Below are positions 1 through 8,277 of a DNA stretch of 64,000 nt, one piece after another. Position numbers and translations under genes: made by a program. A model generated the notes under the pieces. It was not told the DNA's origin, searched no databases, and was given only the letters and a program-made list of their open reading frames with translations. Position 1 is the stretch's first letter; the number at the start of each line of letters is the position of its first letter. The stretch lies in contig NZ_CP130831.1 of NCBI RefSeq assembly GCF_030549525.1, positions 1,947,501 to 2,011,500 of the forward strand, given 5' to 3'. The stretch comes from Stenotrophomonas sp. 704A1. Lineage in GTDB: Bacteria; Pseudomonadota; Gammaproteobacteria; Xanthomonadales; Xanthomonadaceae.

Positions 1-1
1 C

Positions 2-1756
2 GGGCTGGTCAATCTGGTGGCCAACCTGGGTACGCCGCGCGACAAGGCGGCCTCGACGTTCTACGGCATTCCGACCCTGTCGGAGCAGGAGGCAGACAAC
101 GCCTACCGCGGCACCTGGCTGGCGCGGAAGGTGATCGACATCCCGGCGATGGACAGCTGCCGGAAGTGGCGCGGTTGGAGCGCCGATCAGGCGAACATCA
201 CCGCGATCGAGGGTGAGGAAAAGCGGCTGGGCCTGCAGCAGAAGCTGCTGGAAGCACTGATCCGTGCGCGCCTCACCGGCGGAGCCGCGCTCTACATCGG
301 TACCGGTCACTCCGATCCGATGCTGCCGCTGAAGCCTGAGTCCTTGGGCAAGGCCGGCATCCGTCATCTGAACGTGCTGTCGAAGCGCGTGCTCCAGGCG
401 GGTGAGTTGGACCGCGATCCCGAGTCGCCGGGCTATGGTCGACCTGCGTTCTACACCCTGAGCAGCGGCACCGCCGGGCAGTTGCAGATCCATCCATCAC
501 GGCTGGTGATTCTGCAGGGCGCGGTGAGGCCCGACCCGGAACTGGACACCAGCAACGGTTGGGGCGACTCGGTCCTGTTGGCGATCAGCAAGGCGATCAA
601 GGACGCCGACGCCAGCGCTGCGAACATCGCCTCTCTGGTGTTCGAAGCGAAGGTCGATGTGATCAAGATTCCGAACTTCATGGCGCAGCTGGCCGATCCG
701 GGCTACGAGGAAAAGGTCCTCAATCGGCTGCAGCTGGCTGCGATGGCCAAGGGGATCAACGGCACCTTGGTGATGGACGCCGAGGAAAACTACGATCAGA
801 AGCAGCTCCAGTTCGGCGGCCTGGTCGACCTGCTGATGGGCTTCATGCAGCTGGTGTCGGGTGCTTCGGACATCCCGATGACCCGCCTGCTGGGCCAGTC
901 GCCTGGTGGTCTGAACGCCAGCGGCGAGAGTGACCTGCGGAACTACTACGACCGCATCAGCAGTAACCAGGAGCTGGTGCTGCAGCCGGCGCTGCAGGTT
1001 CTGGACGAGTGCCTGATCCGCTCGGCGCTCGGTAGCCGGCCGGCCGAGGTGTTCTACAACTGGCGCAGCCTGTGGCAGACCACTGACAACGAACGCGCGG
1101 GAATTGGCAAGACCACTGCAGAGACCATCAAGACCATCTCCGAAACGCGGCTGCTACCGGATGAGGTGATGTCCACGGTGGCGGTGAACATGCTGACTGA
1201 AGCCGGCGTCGCACCGGGCCTGGAAGCCGAGATGCTGAAGTACGGCGAAGCCACCCCGCAGAGCGACGAACAGGACGACGACGAGCAGCGCGCCGCTGCA
1301 ACGCCGGTGAAGGACGCCCAGCCCCGTTCGCTGTATGTCAGCCGCAAGGTAGTGAATGCCGACGAGATCGCGGCTTGGGCGAAGGAGCAGGGCATCGGAG
1401 AGCTGCAGCATGACCTGCATGTCACCGTCGCCTACTCGCGCCAGGCCTTCGACTGGATCAAGGCCGGCAACGCCAACGAGTGGAGCAACGGCGGCAAGGA
1501 CGAGCTGGCCATCCCCGAGGGCGGCCCGCGCGCGGTTGAGCCGTTGGGTGGTATGTCGGCGGTGATCCTGTTCGCGTCGGCGCAGCTGTGCTGGCGGCAC
1601 GAAAGCATCATCCGCGCGGGTGGGTCGCACGATTACCCGGATTACACCCCGCACATCAGCCTGACGAAGGCGACTGTCGACCTGTCGAAGGTCGAGCCCT
1701 ACCGCGGCCGCATCGTGCTGGGCCCGGAAATCTTCGAAGAAATTCGAGAGGACTGA
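2..1756 (+). CDS. Phage portal protein (DUF1073 type) with C-terminal Acb1-like 2H phosphoesterase domain, 5' partial
   Basis: The reading frame is open to the window edge, so the true start is probably a few codons upstream of base 1. The N-terminal ~400 residues read as a DUF1073 portal; a typical marker is the TWLARKVIDIPAMD stretch. The dodecameric portal is the DNA gate at one capsid vertex. The last ~140 residues carry two H-x-T/S motifs, HVT near residue 468 and HIS near residue 546 (counted from the GTG at 17), 78 residues apart. That is the signature of 2H phosphoesterases such as the anti-CBASS nuclease Acb1, which cleaves cyclic oligonucleotide signals. An acidic linker at about 410-440 joins the halves. 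The gene lies 3 bp before the protease/scaffold gene. Portal call is firm; anti-CBASS activity is inference. Confidence 0.88.
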   Translation, partial: GLVNLVANLGTPRDKAASTFYGIPTLSEQEADNAYRGTWLARKVIDIPAMDSCRKWRGWSADQANITAIEGEEKRLGLQQKLLEALIRARLTGGAALYIGTGHSDPMLPLKPESLGKAGIRHLNVLSKRVLQAGELDRDPESPGYGRPAFYTLSSGTAGQLQIHPSRLVILQGAVRPDPELDTSNGWGDSVLLAISKAIKDADASAANIASLVFEAKVDVIKIPNFMAQLADPGYEEKVLNRLQLAAMAKGINGTLVMDAEENYDQKQLQFGGLVDLLMGFMQLVSGASDIPMTRLLGQSPGGLNASGESDLRNYYDRISSNQELVLQPALQVLDECLIRSALGSRPAEVFYNWRSLWQTTDNERAGIGKTTAETIKTISETRLLPDEVMSTVAVNMLTEAGVAPGLEAEMLKYGEATPQSDEQDDDEQRAAATPVKDAQPRSLYVSRKVVNADEIAAWAKEQGIGELQHDLHVTVAYSRQAFDWIKAGNANEWSNGGKDELAIPEGGPRAVEPLGGMSAVILFASAQLCWRHESIIRAGGSHDYPDYTPHISLTKATVDLSKVEPYRGRIVLGPEIFEEIRED

Positions 1757-1759
1757 ATC

Positions 1760-2962
1760 ATGGAGATCTTCGACAGCCTGGCGCTCGACGCGTCCGGGCT
1801 CGCTTTCACGCGCGACGGTTTCCTGGTCGGCGATGCCAAGGTCAGCCGCGCAGGCAACGTGCAGCAGTACCTGGGCCGCGAGCTGGGCCTGACTGGAGAC
1901 GAAGCTGGCCGGGTGTACGGGGTCTACCGCGATCCGGCCACTGTGTTCGATGAGGACAGCATGCGCTCGCTGGTGGGCCGGCCGGTCACGCGCGGCCATC
2001 CGCCGAAGGGCGTCACCGCCGACAACTGGAAGGAACTGACCGTCGGGCAGGTGGGTGGCCGTGTTGTGCGTGACGGCGAACACGTGGTTGCCCCCATGGC
2101 AATCATGGACGCCGCGTCCGCCAAGGAGGTGGCCGCCGGCGCGCGGTCGCTGTCGGCCGGCTACTCGGTGGAAATCGTCGCCGACGAAGGGGTGGCTCCC
2201 GACGGCACCCCGTACCAGTACCGGCAAGCCGGACCGCTGCGCTTCAACCACGTGGCCTACCTGCCGGACAACAACCCGCGCGCCGGCAACACCCGCATGG
2301 GTGATTCGCAATGGGGCCCGGCCCCGCTCACGCAGTACGAACTCGCGCTAGTCGACCGGGCGCGTGGTCAGCAGCACCAGCACGGCGACGACCACAATCC
2401 ATCTACGAGGAAAGAACCCATGAGCGACAAGACCATCTTGGTCGATGGGCTGTCCGTCGTCACCAACGACGCCGGCGCCCAGGCCATTGGCAAGCTGCAG
2501 CAGCAGCTGAAGGAAGTACAGACTGCAGCTGCCAGCGCAGACGCCAATTTCCAGACCGTCATGGCCGCCAAGGACGCGGCCATCGCCAAGGTCGAGGCGG
2601 AGCGTGATGACCTGAAGGCCAAGGTGCTGAGCGACGCCGATCTGGACCAGCGTGTGCAGCAGCGCGGCGACCTGGTGGCCAAGGCCAAGGCCGTGCACGA
2701 CGCCGACTACAGCGGCAAGACCGATGCCGAGGTCCGCAGGGTTGCAGTGGTCGCCAAGCTCGGCGACGCCGCAGTGGCCGGCAAGACCGATGCCTACATC
2801 GAGGCCCGCTTCGACATCCTGGCCGACGAAGCCAAGCCGGTCGATCCGGTCGCCCAGGCGCTGCGCGACAGCTCCACCCACCGCCAGCCCGTGAAGGACA
2901 ACGGTTACGCCGCGTCCGTGGCCGGCCTGGATTTCCGCACCGCTGGCCACAAGGAGGCCTAA
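1760..2962 (+). CDS. DUF2213 prohead protease fused to scaffold domain
   Basis: A 400-residue protein. About residues 1-200 match the DUF2213 family (head maturation protease), with conserved stretches such as GRPVTRGHPPKGVTADN and SAGYSVEI. A histidine- and glutamine-rich linker follows. The C-terminal ~180 residues are alanine- and lysine-rich with coiled-coil character and resemble a scaffold. Protease-scaffold fusions control capsid size and are cleaved after shell assembly. The gene starts 3 bp after the portal stop and ends 3 bp before the decoration protein. An internal in-frame ATG with its own ribosome binding site gives the scaffold alone (see 2420). The active-site residues were not identified by eye. 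Confidence 0.8.
   Translation: MEIFDSLALDASGLAFTRDGFLVGDAKVSRAGNVQQYLGRELGLTGDEAGRVYGVYRDPATVFDEDSMRSLVGRPVTRGHPPKGVTADNWKELTVGQVGGRVVRDGEHVVAPMAIMDAASAKEVAAGARSLSAGYSVEIVADEGVAPDGTPYQYRQAGPLRFNHVAYLPDNNPRAGNTRMGDSQWGPAPLTQYELALVDRARGQQHQHGDDHNPSTRKEPMSDKTILVDGLSVVTNDAGAQAIGKLQQQLKEVQTAAASADANFQTVMAAKDAAIAKVEAERDDLKAKVLSDADLDQRVQQRGDLVAKAKAVHDADYSGKTDAEVRRVAVVAKLGDAAVAGKTDAYIEARFDILADEAKPVDPVAQALRDSSTHRQPVKDNGYAASVAGLDFRTAGHKEA
2420..2962 (+). CDS. Nested in-frame scaffold protein (internal start)
   Basis: Codon 221 of the protease gene is an ATG preceded by GAGGAAAG at 2408-2415, a good Shine-Dalgarno at normal spacing. The start falls exactly where the DUF2213 domain and linker end and the coiled-coil scaffold begins (MSDKTILVDG...). 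The product would be a free 180-residue scaffold identical to the C-terminus of the long protein. This is the arrangement known for lambda C/Nu3 and several other phages. The internal start is seen in the sequence; its use is inferred. Confidence 0.6.
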   Translation: MSDKTILVDGLSVVTNDAGAQAIGKLQQQLKEVQTAAASADANFQTVMAAKDAAIAKVEAERDDLKAKVLSDADLDQRVQQRGDLVAKAKAVHDADYSGKTDAEVRRVAVVAKLGDAAVAGKTDAYIEARFDILADEAKPVDPVAQALRDSSTHRQPVKDNGYAASVAGLDFRTAGHKEA

Positions 2963-2965
2963 GCC

Positions 2966-3433
2966 ATGGCACTGCAGACCAACTACCCGGACACCCAGTC
3001 GGCCGCCATTGCTGGCGCGCCGGCGACCATGCTGCCGGCCACCGACATCTCCCGCACCGTCGAGGGTGCGGCCATCGCCTTCGGCAAGGCCGTCGAGCAG
3101 GGCGCCACCGACAAGTCGGTGAAGGCCTTCGCCGGCGGCAAGTACGTCGGCATCGCGCTGCTGGATCGCTCAGCCTCGGGCCTGACGGTCACGGCAGGCC
3201 AAGTCACCGGCCGCGCCACCGATGCGTTCGGCGTGGGCGAGTCCGCGCGCGTACGCGTGAAGGGCGACATCTGGGTCGTCGCGTCGGTCGCCGTTGCCGC
3301 GCGTGATGCGGTCTATCTGACCGCCGGTGGCGCCTTCACCAACGTCTCCACCGGGAACACCGCAGTTCCCGGTGCCAGCTGGGACACCAGCACCACCGCC
3401 GCCGGCCAGCTGGCCGTCGTCCGTCTCGGCTAA
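2966..3433 (+). CDS. Capsid decoration / structural cement protein
   Basis: 155 residues, rich in Ala, Gly, Val and Thr, with the small beta-barrel look of head decoration proteins (DUF2190 / gp24-like cement family). It stabilises the expanded capsid by binding the outside of the major capsid lattice. The position between scaffold and major capsid genes supports the call. Start at the ATG at 2966 after a GGAGG motif in the end of the preceding gene. Confidence 0.7.
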   Translation: MALQTNYPDTQSAAIAGAPATMLPATDISRTVEGAAIAFGKAVEQGATDKSVKAFAGGKYVGIALLDRSASGLTVTAGQVTGRATDAFGVGESARVRVKGDIWVVASVAVAARDAVYLTAGGAFTNVSTGNTAVPGASWDTSTTAAGQLAVVRLG

Positions 3434-3445
3434 GGAGTCAACCAC

Positions 3446-4378
3446 ATGAGCGCAATTCCCCTGATCGACGCCCAGGCAGCACTGGGCTTCGTGGTCGCCC
3501 AAGCTTCGATCATCGAGCCGGGCGTCTACCGCACCGTTTACCCAGATGTGCAGTACCGCACCCTGGTGCCAGTGGATACCTCGGGCAGCGAGTTCGCCAC
3601 TTCGGTGACTTACTTCGCGCAGGACCAGTTCGGCACCGCCAACTGGATCAACGGCAATGCCGACGACATCCCGAAGGCCGGCACCACCCGCGCGAAGTTC
3701 GAGACCCCGGTCTACACCGCCGGCATCGGCTACGGCTTCGGCTGGGAGGAAGTCGGCCGCGCACAGATGCTGGGCATCAATCTGTCCACCGAAGACGCTG
3801 CGGCAGCGCGCCGTGCATCGGAGGAAATGGTCGATCGCGTGGCGCTGCTGGGTGACTCCAGCAAGGGTTTCACTGGCCTGTTCAACGCAGCCGGCGTCAC
3901 TCCCGTGGCCGCGCCGACCGGCAGCTGGGACGCCACCACCGATTCGCAGCTGATCGTGGCCACGATGAACCAGGCGCTGCTCAACGTGTTCAATGGCACG
4001 AACACTGCCTCGATCGCCAACACGCTGCTGCTGCCGTGGACGAAGTACCTGCTGATCGCTACTCGCAAGATGAGCGACCAGAGCGACATGACCATTCTGC
4101 AGTGGTTCCTGGCCAACAACGTCTACACCGTGCAGACCGGCCAGCAGCTGACCCTTCGCGGCGTGCGTGGCCTGGACACGGCCGGCGTCGGCGGCATCAC
4201 GCGCCTGGTGGCGTACCGCAACGATCCGCAGGTGCTGAAGCTGCACATGCCGATGCCGCACCGCTTCCTGCCGGCCTGGCAGAGCGGCCCGCTGCGCTGG
4301 GACATCCCGGGCGTCATGCGCTTGGGCGGCCTGGACGTGCGCCTGCCCAAGGAAGTCGTCTACCTCGATGGCATCTGA
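3446..4378 (+). CDS. Major capsid protein (DUF2184 family)
   Basis: 310 residues. It forms the icosahedral shell. The sequence matches the DUF2184 major-capsid-like family in length and character: an N-terminal arm, a central stretch with a GYGFGWEEVGRAQM segment, and a C-terminal part with IPGVMRLGGLDVRLPKEV typical of the end of HK97-fold capsid proteins. AAGGAG precedes the start. Located 12 bp after the cement protein, in the standard head order protease-cement-capsid. Confidence 0.85.
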   Translation: MSAIPLIDAQAALGFVVAQASIIEPGVYRTVYPDVQYRTLVPVDTSGSEFATSVTYFAQDQFGTANWINGNADDIPKAGTTRAKFETPVYTAGIGYGFGWEEVGRAQMLGINLSTEDAAAARRASEEMVDRVALLGDSSKGFTGLFNAAGVTPVAAPTGSWDATTDSQLIVATMNQALLNVFNGTNTASIANTLLLPWTKYLLIATRKMSDQSDMTILQWFLANNVYTVQTGQQLTLRGVRGLDTAGVGGITRLVAYRNDPQVLKLHMPMPHRFLPAWQSGPLRWDIPGVMRLGGLDVRLPKEVVYLDGI

Positions 4379-4423
4379 TCCGCCTGGCCCCGGCCGTGCG
4401 CCGGGGCCTCACTGGAGCGAAGC

Positions 4424-5017
4424 ATGAAGATCACGAACAACCACAAGGGCCCCCTGGGCCTGCCGGATGGCACCATCCTGCTGCCTGGCGAAGCCACGCC
4501 CATCGCGAACTGGGATGCCCTGAAGGGCAATGCGGTGGTGCAGGGCTGGCTGAAGGGCAAGATCCTGACCGCCGAGGGCGGCAGTACCAACACCAAGGCA
4601 CCGGCAAAGGACGTCCTGGTGGGCTCCAACGTGCTCCCGGCCAGCATCGAGCTGGCCGAAGGCGTCTCGGTACAGCTGGGCGAGGTGGTCCGTCAGGCGT
4701 TCGAGCACTCCGGCCTGAGCATTGCCGACTGGAACGCGTTGGACGGCGACGACCGCGAGGCCGAGCTGGCAGCCATGGTGCGTGAGCTGCAGTCCTGCGC
4801 AGAAGCCGACGCCGAGGCCAAGAAGGGCGCCGCAACCGCTGACGACGAGAAGGTCAAGGCCAGCGGCGGCTCCGGCAACCAGAGCCCGCCGGCCGCCGAC
4901 AAGGATGCGCTGCTGGCCCGTGCCAAAGAGCTGGGCATCGACGCGAAGGGCACCTGGGGCGTAGTGAAGCTGCAGGCCGCCATCGCCGAGGCCGAGGCCA
5001 AGAAGGGCGAGGGCTGA
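4424..5017 (+). CDS. Phage head-region protein with C-terminal SAP-like helix pair
   Basis: 197 residues. The N-terminus is a compact beta-rich segment (MKITNNHKGPLGLPDG) that recurs at the start of small phage head proteins. The middle is a charged, alanine-rich linker. The last ~35 residues (KDALLARAKELGIDAKGTWG...) resemble a SAP or rho-N-like helix-turn-helix nucleic-acid contact. It sits between the major capsid and the connector gene, so a role in head completion is likely but not shown. Exact function unknown. Confidence 0.6.
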   Translation: MKITNNHKGPLGLPDGTILLPGEATPIANWDALKGNAVVQGWLKGKILTAEGGSTNTKAPAKDVLVGSNVLPASIELAEGVSVQLGEVVRQAFEHSGLSIADWNALDGDDREAELAAMVRELQSCAEADAEAKKGAATADDEKVKASGGSGNQSPPAADKDALLARAKELGIDAKGTWGVVKLQAAIAEAEAKKGEG

Positions 5018-5019
5018 CC

Positions 5020-5532
5020 ATGTACGGCACGCTGGAAGCCGCGGATCTCTACCACCAGGCGCGGGGCAATGCCGCCTGGGCTGCCGGTACGGAACAAGAC
5101 CGCACCGGGGCACTGGTCCGCGCCACGGATTACATTGACGGCCGGTACCGGGTGCTGCTGGCATCCGGTCGCTGGGCGTCCATGTTCCCCGGCGTGCGCA
5201 CTGCCGGTCGGGGCCAGCCCAACGAGTGGCCCCGCACCGGTGCGATCGACTACGACGGCGACCCCATCCAGCCGGATGAAGTGCCTGACGAAGTCGAGCG
5301 GGCAACCTACGAGGCGGCCATGCGCGAGCTGGTGAGCCCCGGTAGCCTGTCGCCGGACTACGTGGCAAGCGCGGCGGTGACCAAGGAGAAGGTCGGTCCC
5401 ATCGAGGTCAGCTACGCCGACGCCAGCGCCGCCGGCCAGGTGCCGAATCGACCGGTGGTTCCGGCCATCGATGAGATCTTGGCGCCGCTGCTGCGGACGC
5501 CGGCGGTCTATCCTGCGGTGAGGGTTGTCTGA
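5020..5532 (+). CDS. Head-tail connector protein (DnaT-like/gp6-type adaptor family)
   Basis: 170 residues, starting 2 bp after the preceding stop. The pattern of an N-terminal helix, a YIDGRY motif, a tryptophan-rich WPRTGAIDYDG segment and a helical EVERATYEAAMREL stretch is that of phage proteins annotated as DnaT-like single-strand binding proteins. In this genomic position these serve as the adaptor ring below the portal. The connector role is inferred from position; DNA binding is not supported by context. Confidence 0.6.
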   Translation: MYGTLEAADLYHQARGNAAWAAGTEQDRTGALVRATDYIDGRYRVLLASGRWASMFPGVRTAGRGQPNEWPRTGAIDYDGDPIQPDEVPDEVERATYEAAMRELVSPGSLSPDYVASAAVTKEKVGPIEVSYADASAAGQVPNRPVVPAIDEILAPLLRTPAVYPAVRVV

Positions 5533-5753
5533 TGGCCATGCTGAAAGGTGTGCACATGCCTGGAGATGGCCGTGGACGCCGGCGCGTGCTGTTGAACGGC
5601 CGAGTGGTCTCCGGGGTCGTCTATGCGGATACCGACAGAGGAATTGTTCGCATGCACGACCAGCCCCCGCGCTTGCACAAGCACGGGAAACGATGCATCG
5701 AGCGAACCCGCCACGGAATCGTGGAGGTCTTCCCCATGGGTGAAGGCGAATGA
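5532..5753 (+). CDS. Small basic phage protein, unknown function
   Basis: 73 residues, with a start that overlaps the previous stop (TGATG). It is rich in Arg, Gly and Val and reads like a small beta-barrel (RRVLLNGRVVSGVVYADTDRG). It also overlaps the next gene by 4 bases (ATGA), so it is translated as part of the connector block. No family recognised. A capsid-vertex or connector accessory role is possible. Confidence 0.55.
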   Translation: MAMLKGVHMPGDGRGRRRVLLNGRVVSGVVYADTDRGIVRMHDQPPRLHKHGKRCIERTRHGIVEVFPMGEGE

Positions 5754-6106
5754 GCGCCTTTTATGACCGCATGCAGGCCACTGCCGAGCGGCTGATTGCC
5801 CGCTTCGGCTACGCCACTCAGCTGGAGCGCGACGGCGCACCGACTGGGCCCCCGCACAACCCGCAGCCCGGTCCTGCCACGCAGCACGACTGCACGGTGG
5901 TGGAGCTGGACTACAGCCTGACGGACCGCGACACCACGCTGGTGCAACAAGGCGACAAGCTGGGCCTGATCTCGACCGCAGTGGACGTCCAGCCTGGCAA
6001 GGACGACCGGCTGCTGCTGGGTGGCCAGCTGTATCACCTCATCGACCTGCAGCCGCTCTCCCCGGGTGGCCAGGCCCTTCTCTATGAGTTTCACGCCCGA
6101 CGCTGA
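5750..6106 (+). CDS. Head closure / head-tail joining protein
   Basis: 118 residues. It has an N-terminal helix (FYDRMQATAERLIARFGY) followed by a beta-rich domain with the VDVQPGKDDRLLLGGQLYHLIDLQPLSPGG pattern. Phage head-closure (stopper) proteins of the SPP1 gp16 / HK97 type have this layout. It overlaps its upstream neighbour by ATGA and its downstream neighbour by TGATG, consistent with tightly coupled production of connector subunits. Confidence 0.6.
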   Translation: MSAFYDRMQATAERLIARFGYATQLERDGAPTGPPHNPQPGPATQHDCTVVELDYSLTDRDTTLVQQGDKLGLISTAVDVQPGKDDRLLLGGQLYHLIDLQPLSPGGQALLYEFHARR

Positions 6107-7182
6107 TGGCCCACCTCACACCACGCGAGTTGGAACTGCTGGCACGACGCCTGGAGCCGGCTATACGCCGCGCTTTCGAGCAGGCCATCGCCGGCGTGCG
6201 GTCGCAGGTGCAGCTGGACCTGCTGGCGAGCCTCCTGCAGGCCGGTCAGGTGGACGCAGTACTGGAGGCTCTGGGTTTCGACGGCGAGCGCTTCTCGCCG
6301 CTGGCCGAGCAGGTGCGCCAGGCGTTTGCCACCGGCGCAGAGGTCGGAATGAAGGAGCTGCCCATGCTGTCGCTGCGGCAGCAGATACGCGGGCGCTACA
6401 ACCCGGCCAACGACACGCCGCTGCTGCGGTTCGGGTTCGACATGCGCAACCGGGGCGTAGAGAGCTGGCTGCAGACGAACTCCTCCCGGTTGATCACCGG
6501 CGTGGTGGAGGATCAGCGGCAGCTGGTGCGCCAGCACCTGGTGCGGGGCATGTCTGCTGGCACCAATCCACGCCAGACTGCGCTGGAGCTGGTCGGGCGC
6601 GTAGGCGAGACGGGGCGACGCAGTGGTGGGGTTGTCGGCCTCACCGCGCAGCAGGCGCAGTTCGTGGCCAATGTCCGGCAGCAGCTGTCCAGCGGCGACC
6701 CGCAGCAGATGGCGGAGTACTTCGGCCGCAAGCGTCGCGACAAGCGCTTGGACGGAATCGTGAGCCGGGCCATCAAGGCGGGCCAGCCGGTGGCGCCGGC
6801 AGACGTGGTGAAGATCGCTGCGCGCTACGCGGACAGGCTGCTGGCACTGCGCGGCGAGATGATCGCGCGGACCGAGTCGCTGACGGCCATGGCCGCTGGT
6901 CGGGAGGAAGCGTTCCGGCAGCAGATCGAGAGCGGCCGCCTGGCGCCGGAGAACGTCGAGGGCACCTGGTCAGCCACCGGTGACGACAGGACCCGCCACA
7001 GCCACCAGGCGATGAACGGCCAGGTTCGCCGGTTCGGTGAACCGTTCCAGACGCCCAGCGGCGCGTTGATGCGGTTCCCTGGCGACACCTCGCTCGGTGC
7101 TGGGCCGGAGGAAACCATCGGCTGCCGCTGCATGAAGCAATACCGGGTGAACATGGCGGCGGAGGTGAAGCGTGGCCAGTAA
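6106..7182 (+). CDS. Phage head morphogenesis protein (SPP1 gp7 / Mu F-like)
   Basis: 358 residues. The C-terminal third carries the family signature: an ARTE-like segment, WSATGDDRTRHSHQAMNGQ, and a closing GCRC motif near residue 340. These minor head proteins bind the portal and are packaged with DNA in a few copies. The N-terminal half is helical. The gene overlaps its 5' neighbour by one base and its 3' neighbour by 11 bases. In most related phages this gene lies beside the portal; here it sits after the connector genes. Confidence 0.8.
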   Translation: MAHLTPRELELLARRLEPAIRRAFEQAIAGVRSQVQLDLLASLLQAGQVDAVLEALGFDGERFSPLAEQVRQAFATGAEVGMKELPMLSLRQQIRGRYNPANDTPLLRFGFDMRNRGVESWLQTNSSRLITGVVEDQRQLVRQHLVRGMSAGTNPRQTALELVGRVGETGRRSGGVVGLTAQQAQFVANVRQQLSSGDPQQMAEYFGRKRRDKRLDGIVSRAIKAGQPVAPADVVKIAARYADRLLALRGEMIARTESLTAMAAGREEAFRQQIESGRLAPENVEGTWSATGDDRTRHSHQAMNGQVRRFGEPFQTPSGALMRFPGDTSLGAGPEETIGCRCMKQYRVNMAAEVKRGQ

Positions 7183-7597
7183 TTTCGGAAGCCAGGTCCG
7201 GGCCTTTACCGAGAAGGCCAAGGCCATGCAGGGTGCGATCTTCCGCGAATCGGCCACCAAGCTGATGGAGGAAGCCGGCACGCCCGAGGGGCAGGGCGGG
7301 AGGATGCCGGTGGATACCGGCTTCCTGCGCAACTCTTCCGCTGCATCGGTCGAGGGCATGCCATCGGACAGCGCGCAGGCCCCGGAGCTGGTGTTCGCCA
7401 CCATGCAGCTGGGGCAGACCGTGTGGGCTGGCTGGACCGCAAAGTACGCCATGCGCATGGAACACGGCTTCCACGGCCAGGACAGCCTGGGCAGAACCTA
7501 TGCGCAAGCGGGTAAAGGCTTCGCGCGCGCGGCGGCCCAGCGCTGGGATTTCATCGTGGCCGAGGTCACTGCCGACGTGAAAGGACGGATGGGATGA
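7172..7597 (+). CDS. Tail completion / HK97 gp10-like protein
   Basis: 141 residues starting with GTG inside the end of the head-morphogenesis gene. The segment MPVDTGFLRNSSAASVEG and the later AKYAMRMEHGFHG are the usual fingerprint of HK97 gp10 / minor tail Z-like proteins (VDTGxLR...YAxxxExG). These act at the head-tail joint or tail completion. It overlaps the next gene by ATGA. Confidence 0.72.
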   Translation: MASNFGSQVRAFTEKAKAMQGAIFRESATKLMEEAGTPEGQGGRMPVDTGFLRNSSAASVEGMPSDSAQAPELVFATMQLGQTVWAGWTAKYAMRMEHGFHGQDSLGRTYAQAGKGFARAAAQRWDFIVAEVTADVKGRMG

Positions 7598-8004
7598 GCG
7601 ACACCGCGATTTATGACGCATTCGCCACGCTGGTGGGGCAGTTTGCTGCTGCGCACACGTTGGACTGCTCCTACCCGGGGCAGGGGTTCAAGCCGCCCAC
7701 CGGCAATGGCGCTCGCTGGCTGGAGCTGCAGTGGTTCCCGAATCGGACCGAGACCTACGGCATGGAGGACGATGGCCCGTTCCTGATGCAGGGGTTCGGC
7801 CAGCTGTCGGCCTGCTACCGGCCGGGGCAGGGGATCATGGTGGGTACCGCGATCACGGACCAGATCATCGCTGCCTTCACTAAGGGCACGACCTTCGCCG
7901 GCATGCGGGTGGAGAGGAAGCCCTGGACCTCCAGCATCATCCAGGACCCGGAGCGGGTCATGCACCCGGTGACCATCCAGTGGCGTGGGTTCGTTTCGGG
8001 GTAG
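7594..8004 (+). CDS. Tail terminator protein (lambda U-like)
   Basis: 136 residues. It has an alpha/beta layout with an N-terminal IYDAFATLVGQFA helix and a strand-rich middle, and it directly follows the gp10-like gene, where tail terminators sit. The terminator ring stops tail-tube polymerisation and joins tail to head. Assigned by position, length and general pattern rather than by a decisive motif. Confidence 0.62.
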   Translation: MSDTAIYDAFATLVGQFAAAHTLDCSYPGQGFKPPTGNGARWLELQWFPNRTETYGMEDDGPFLMQGFGQLSACYRPGQGIMVGTAITDQIIAAFTKGTTFAGMRVERKPWTSSIIQDPERVMHPVTIQWRGFVSG

Positions 8005-8013
8005 ACTCCGGCC

Positions 8014-8256
8014 ATGAGCCCCAAGCCGCCCAACCTGCACCTGGTCAGCAGCAACGAGATCCCGAACGAGGGTGAGCTGCAGGCCATGCGAGATGCCATC
8101 ACCCGCATGAAGCGCAACCGGCAGCTGCTGGACGAGTTCTGCGCCGAGCAGGCGCGGTTCGTCCGGGCGGAGTATCTGGCCTATGTGGAGGCGGGATTCA
8201 CTCGGCCGCAGGCCATGCAGCTGGTGGCGGCCAAGCTCAGCCCTGGCAAGCGTTGA
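8014..8256 (+). CDS. Small helical phage protein, unknown function
   Basis: 80 residues, mostly alpha-helical and charged. The C-terminal half (VRAEYLAYVEAGFTRPQAMQLVAAKL) looks like a short helix-turn-helix or UBA-type fold. It lies between the tail terminator and a lower-GC extra gene. No family recognised. Such small genes between head-tail connector and tail-tube modules are common and often have non-structural roles. Confidence 0.5.
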   Translation: MSPKPPNLHLVSSNEIPNEGELQAMRDAITRMKRNRQLLDEFCAEQARFVRAEYLAYVEAGFTRPQAMQLVAAKLSPGKR

Positions 8257-8277
8257 TTTCTTTGCGAAAGGAGATGT

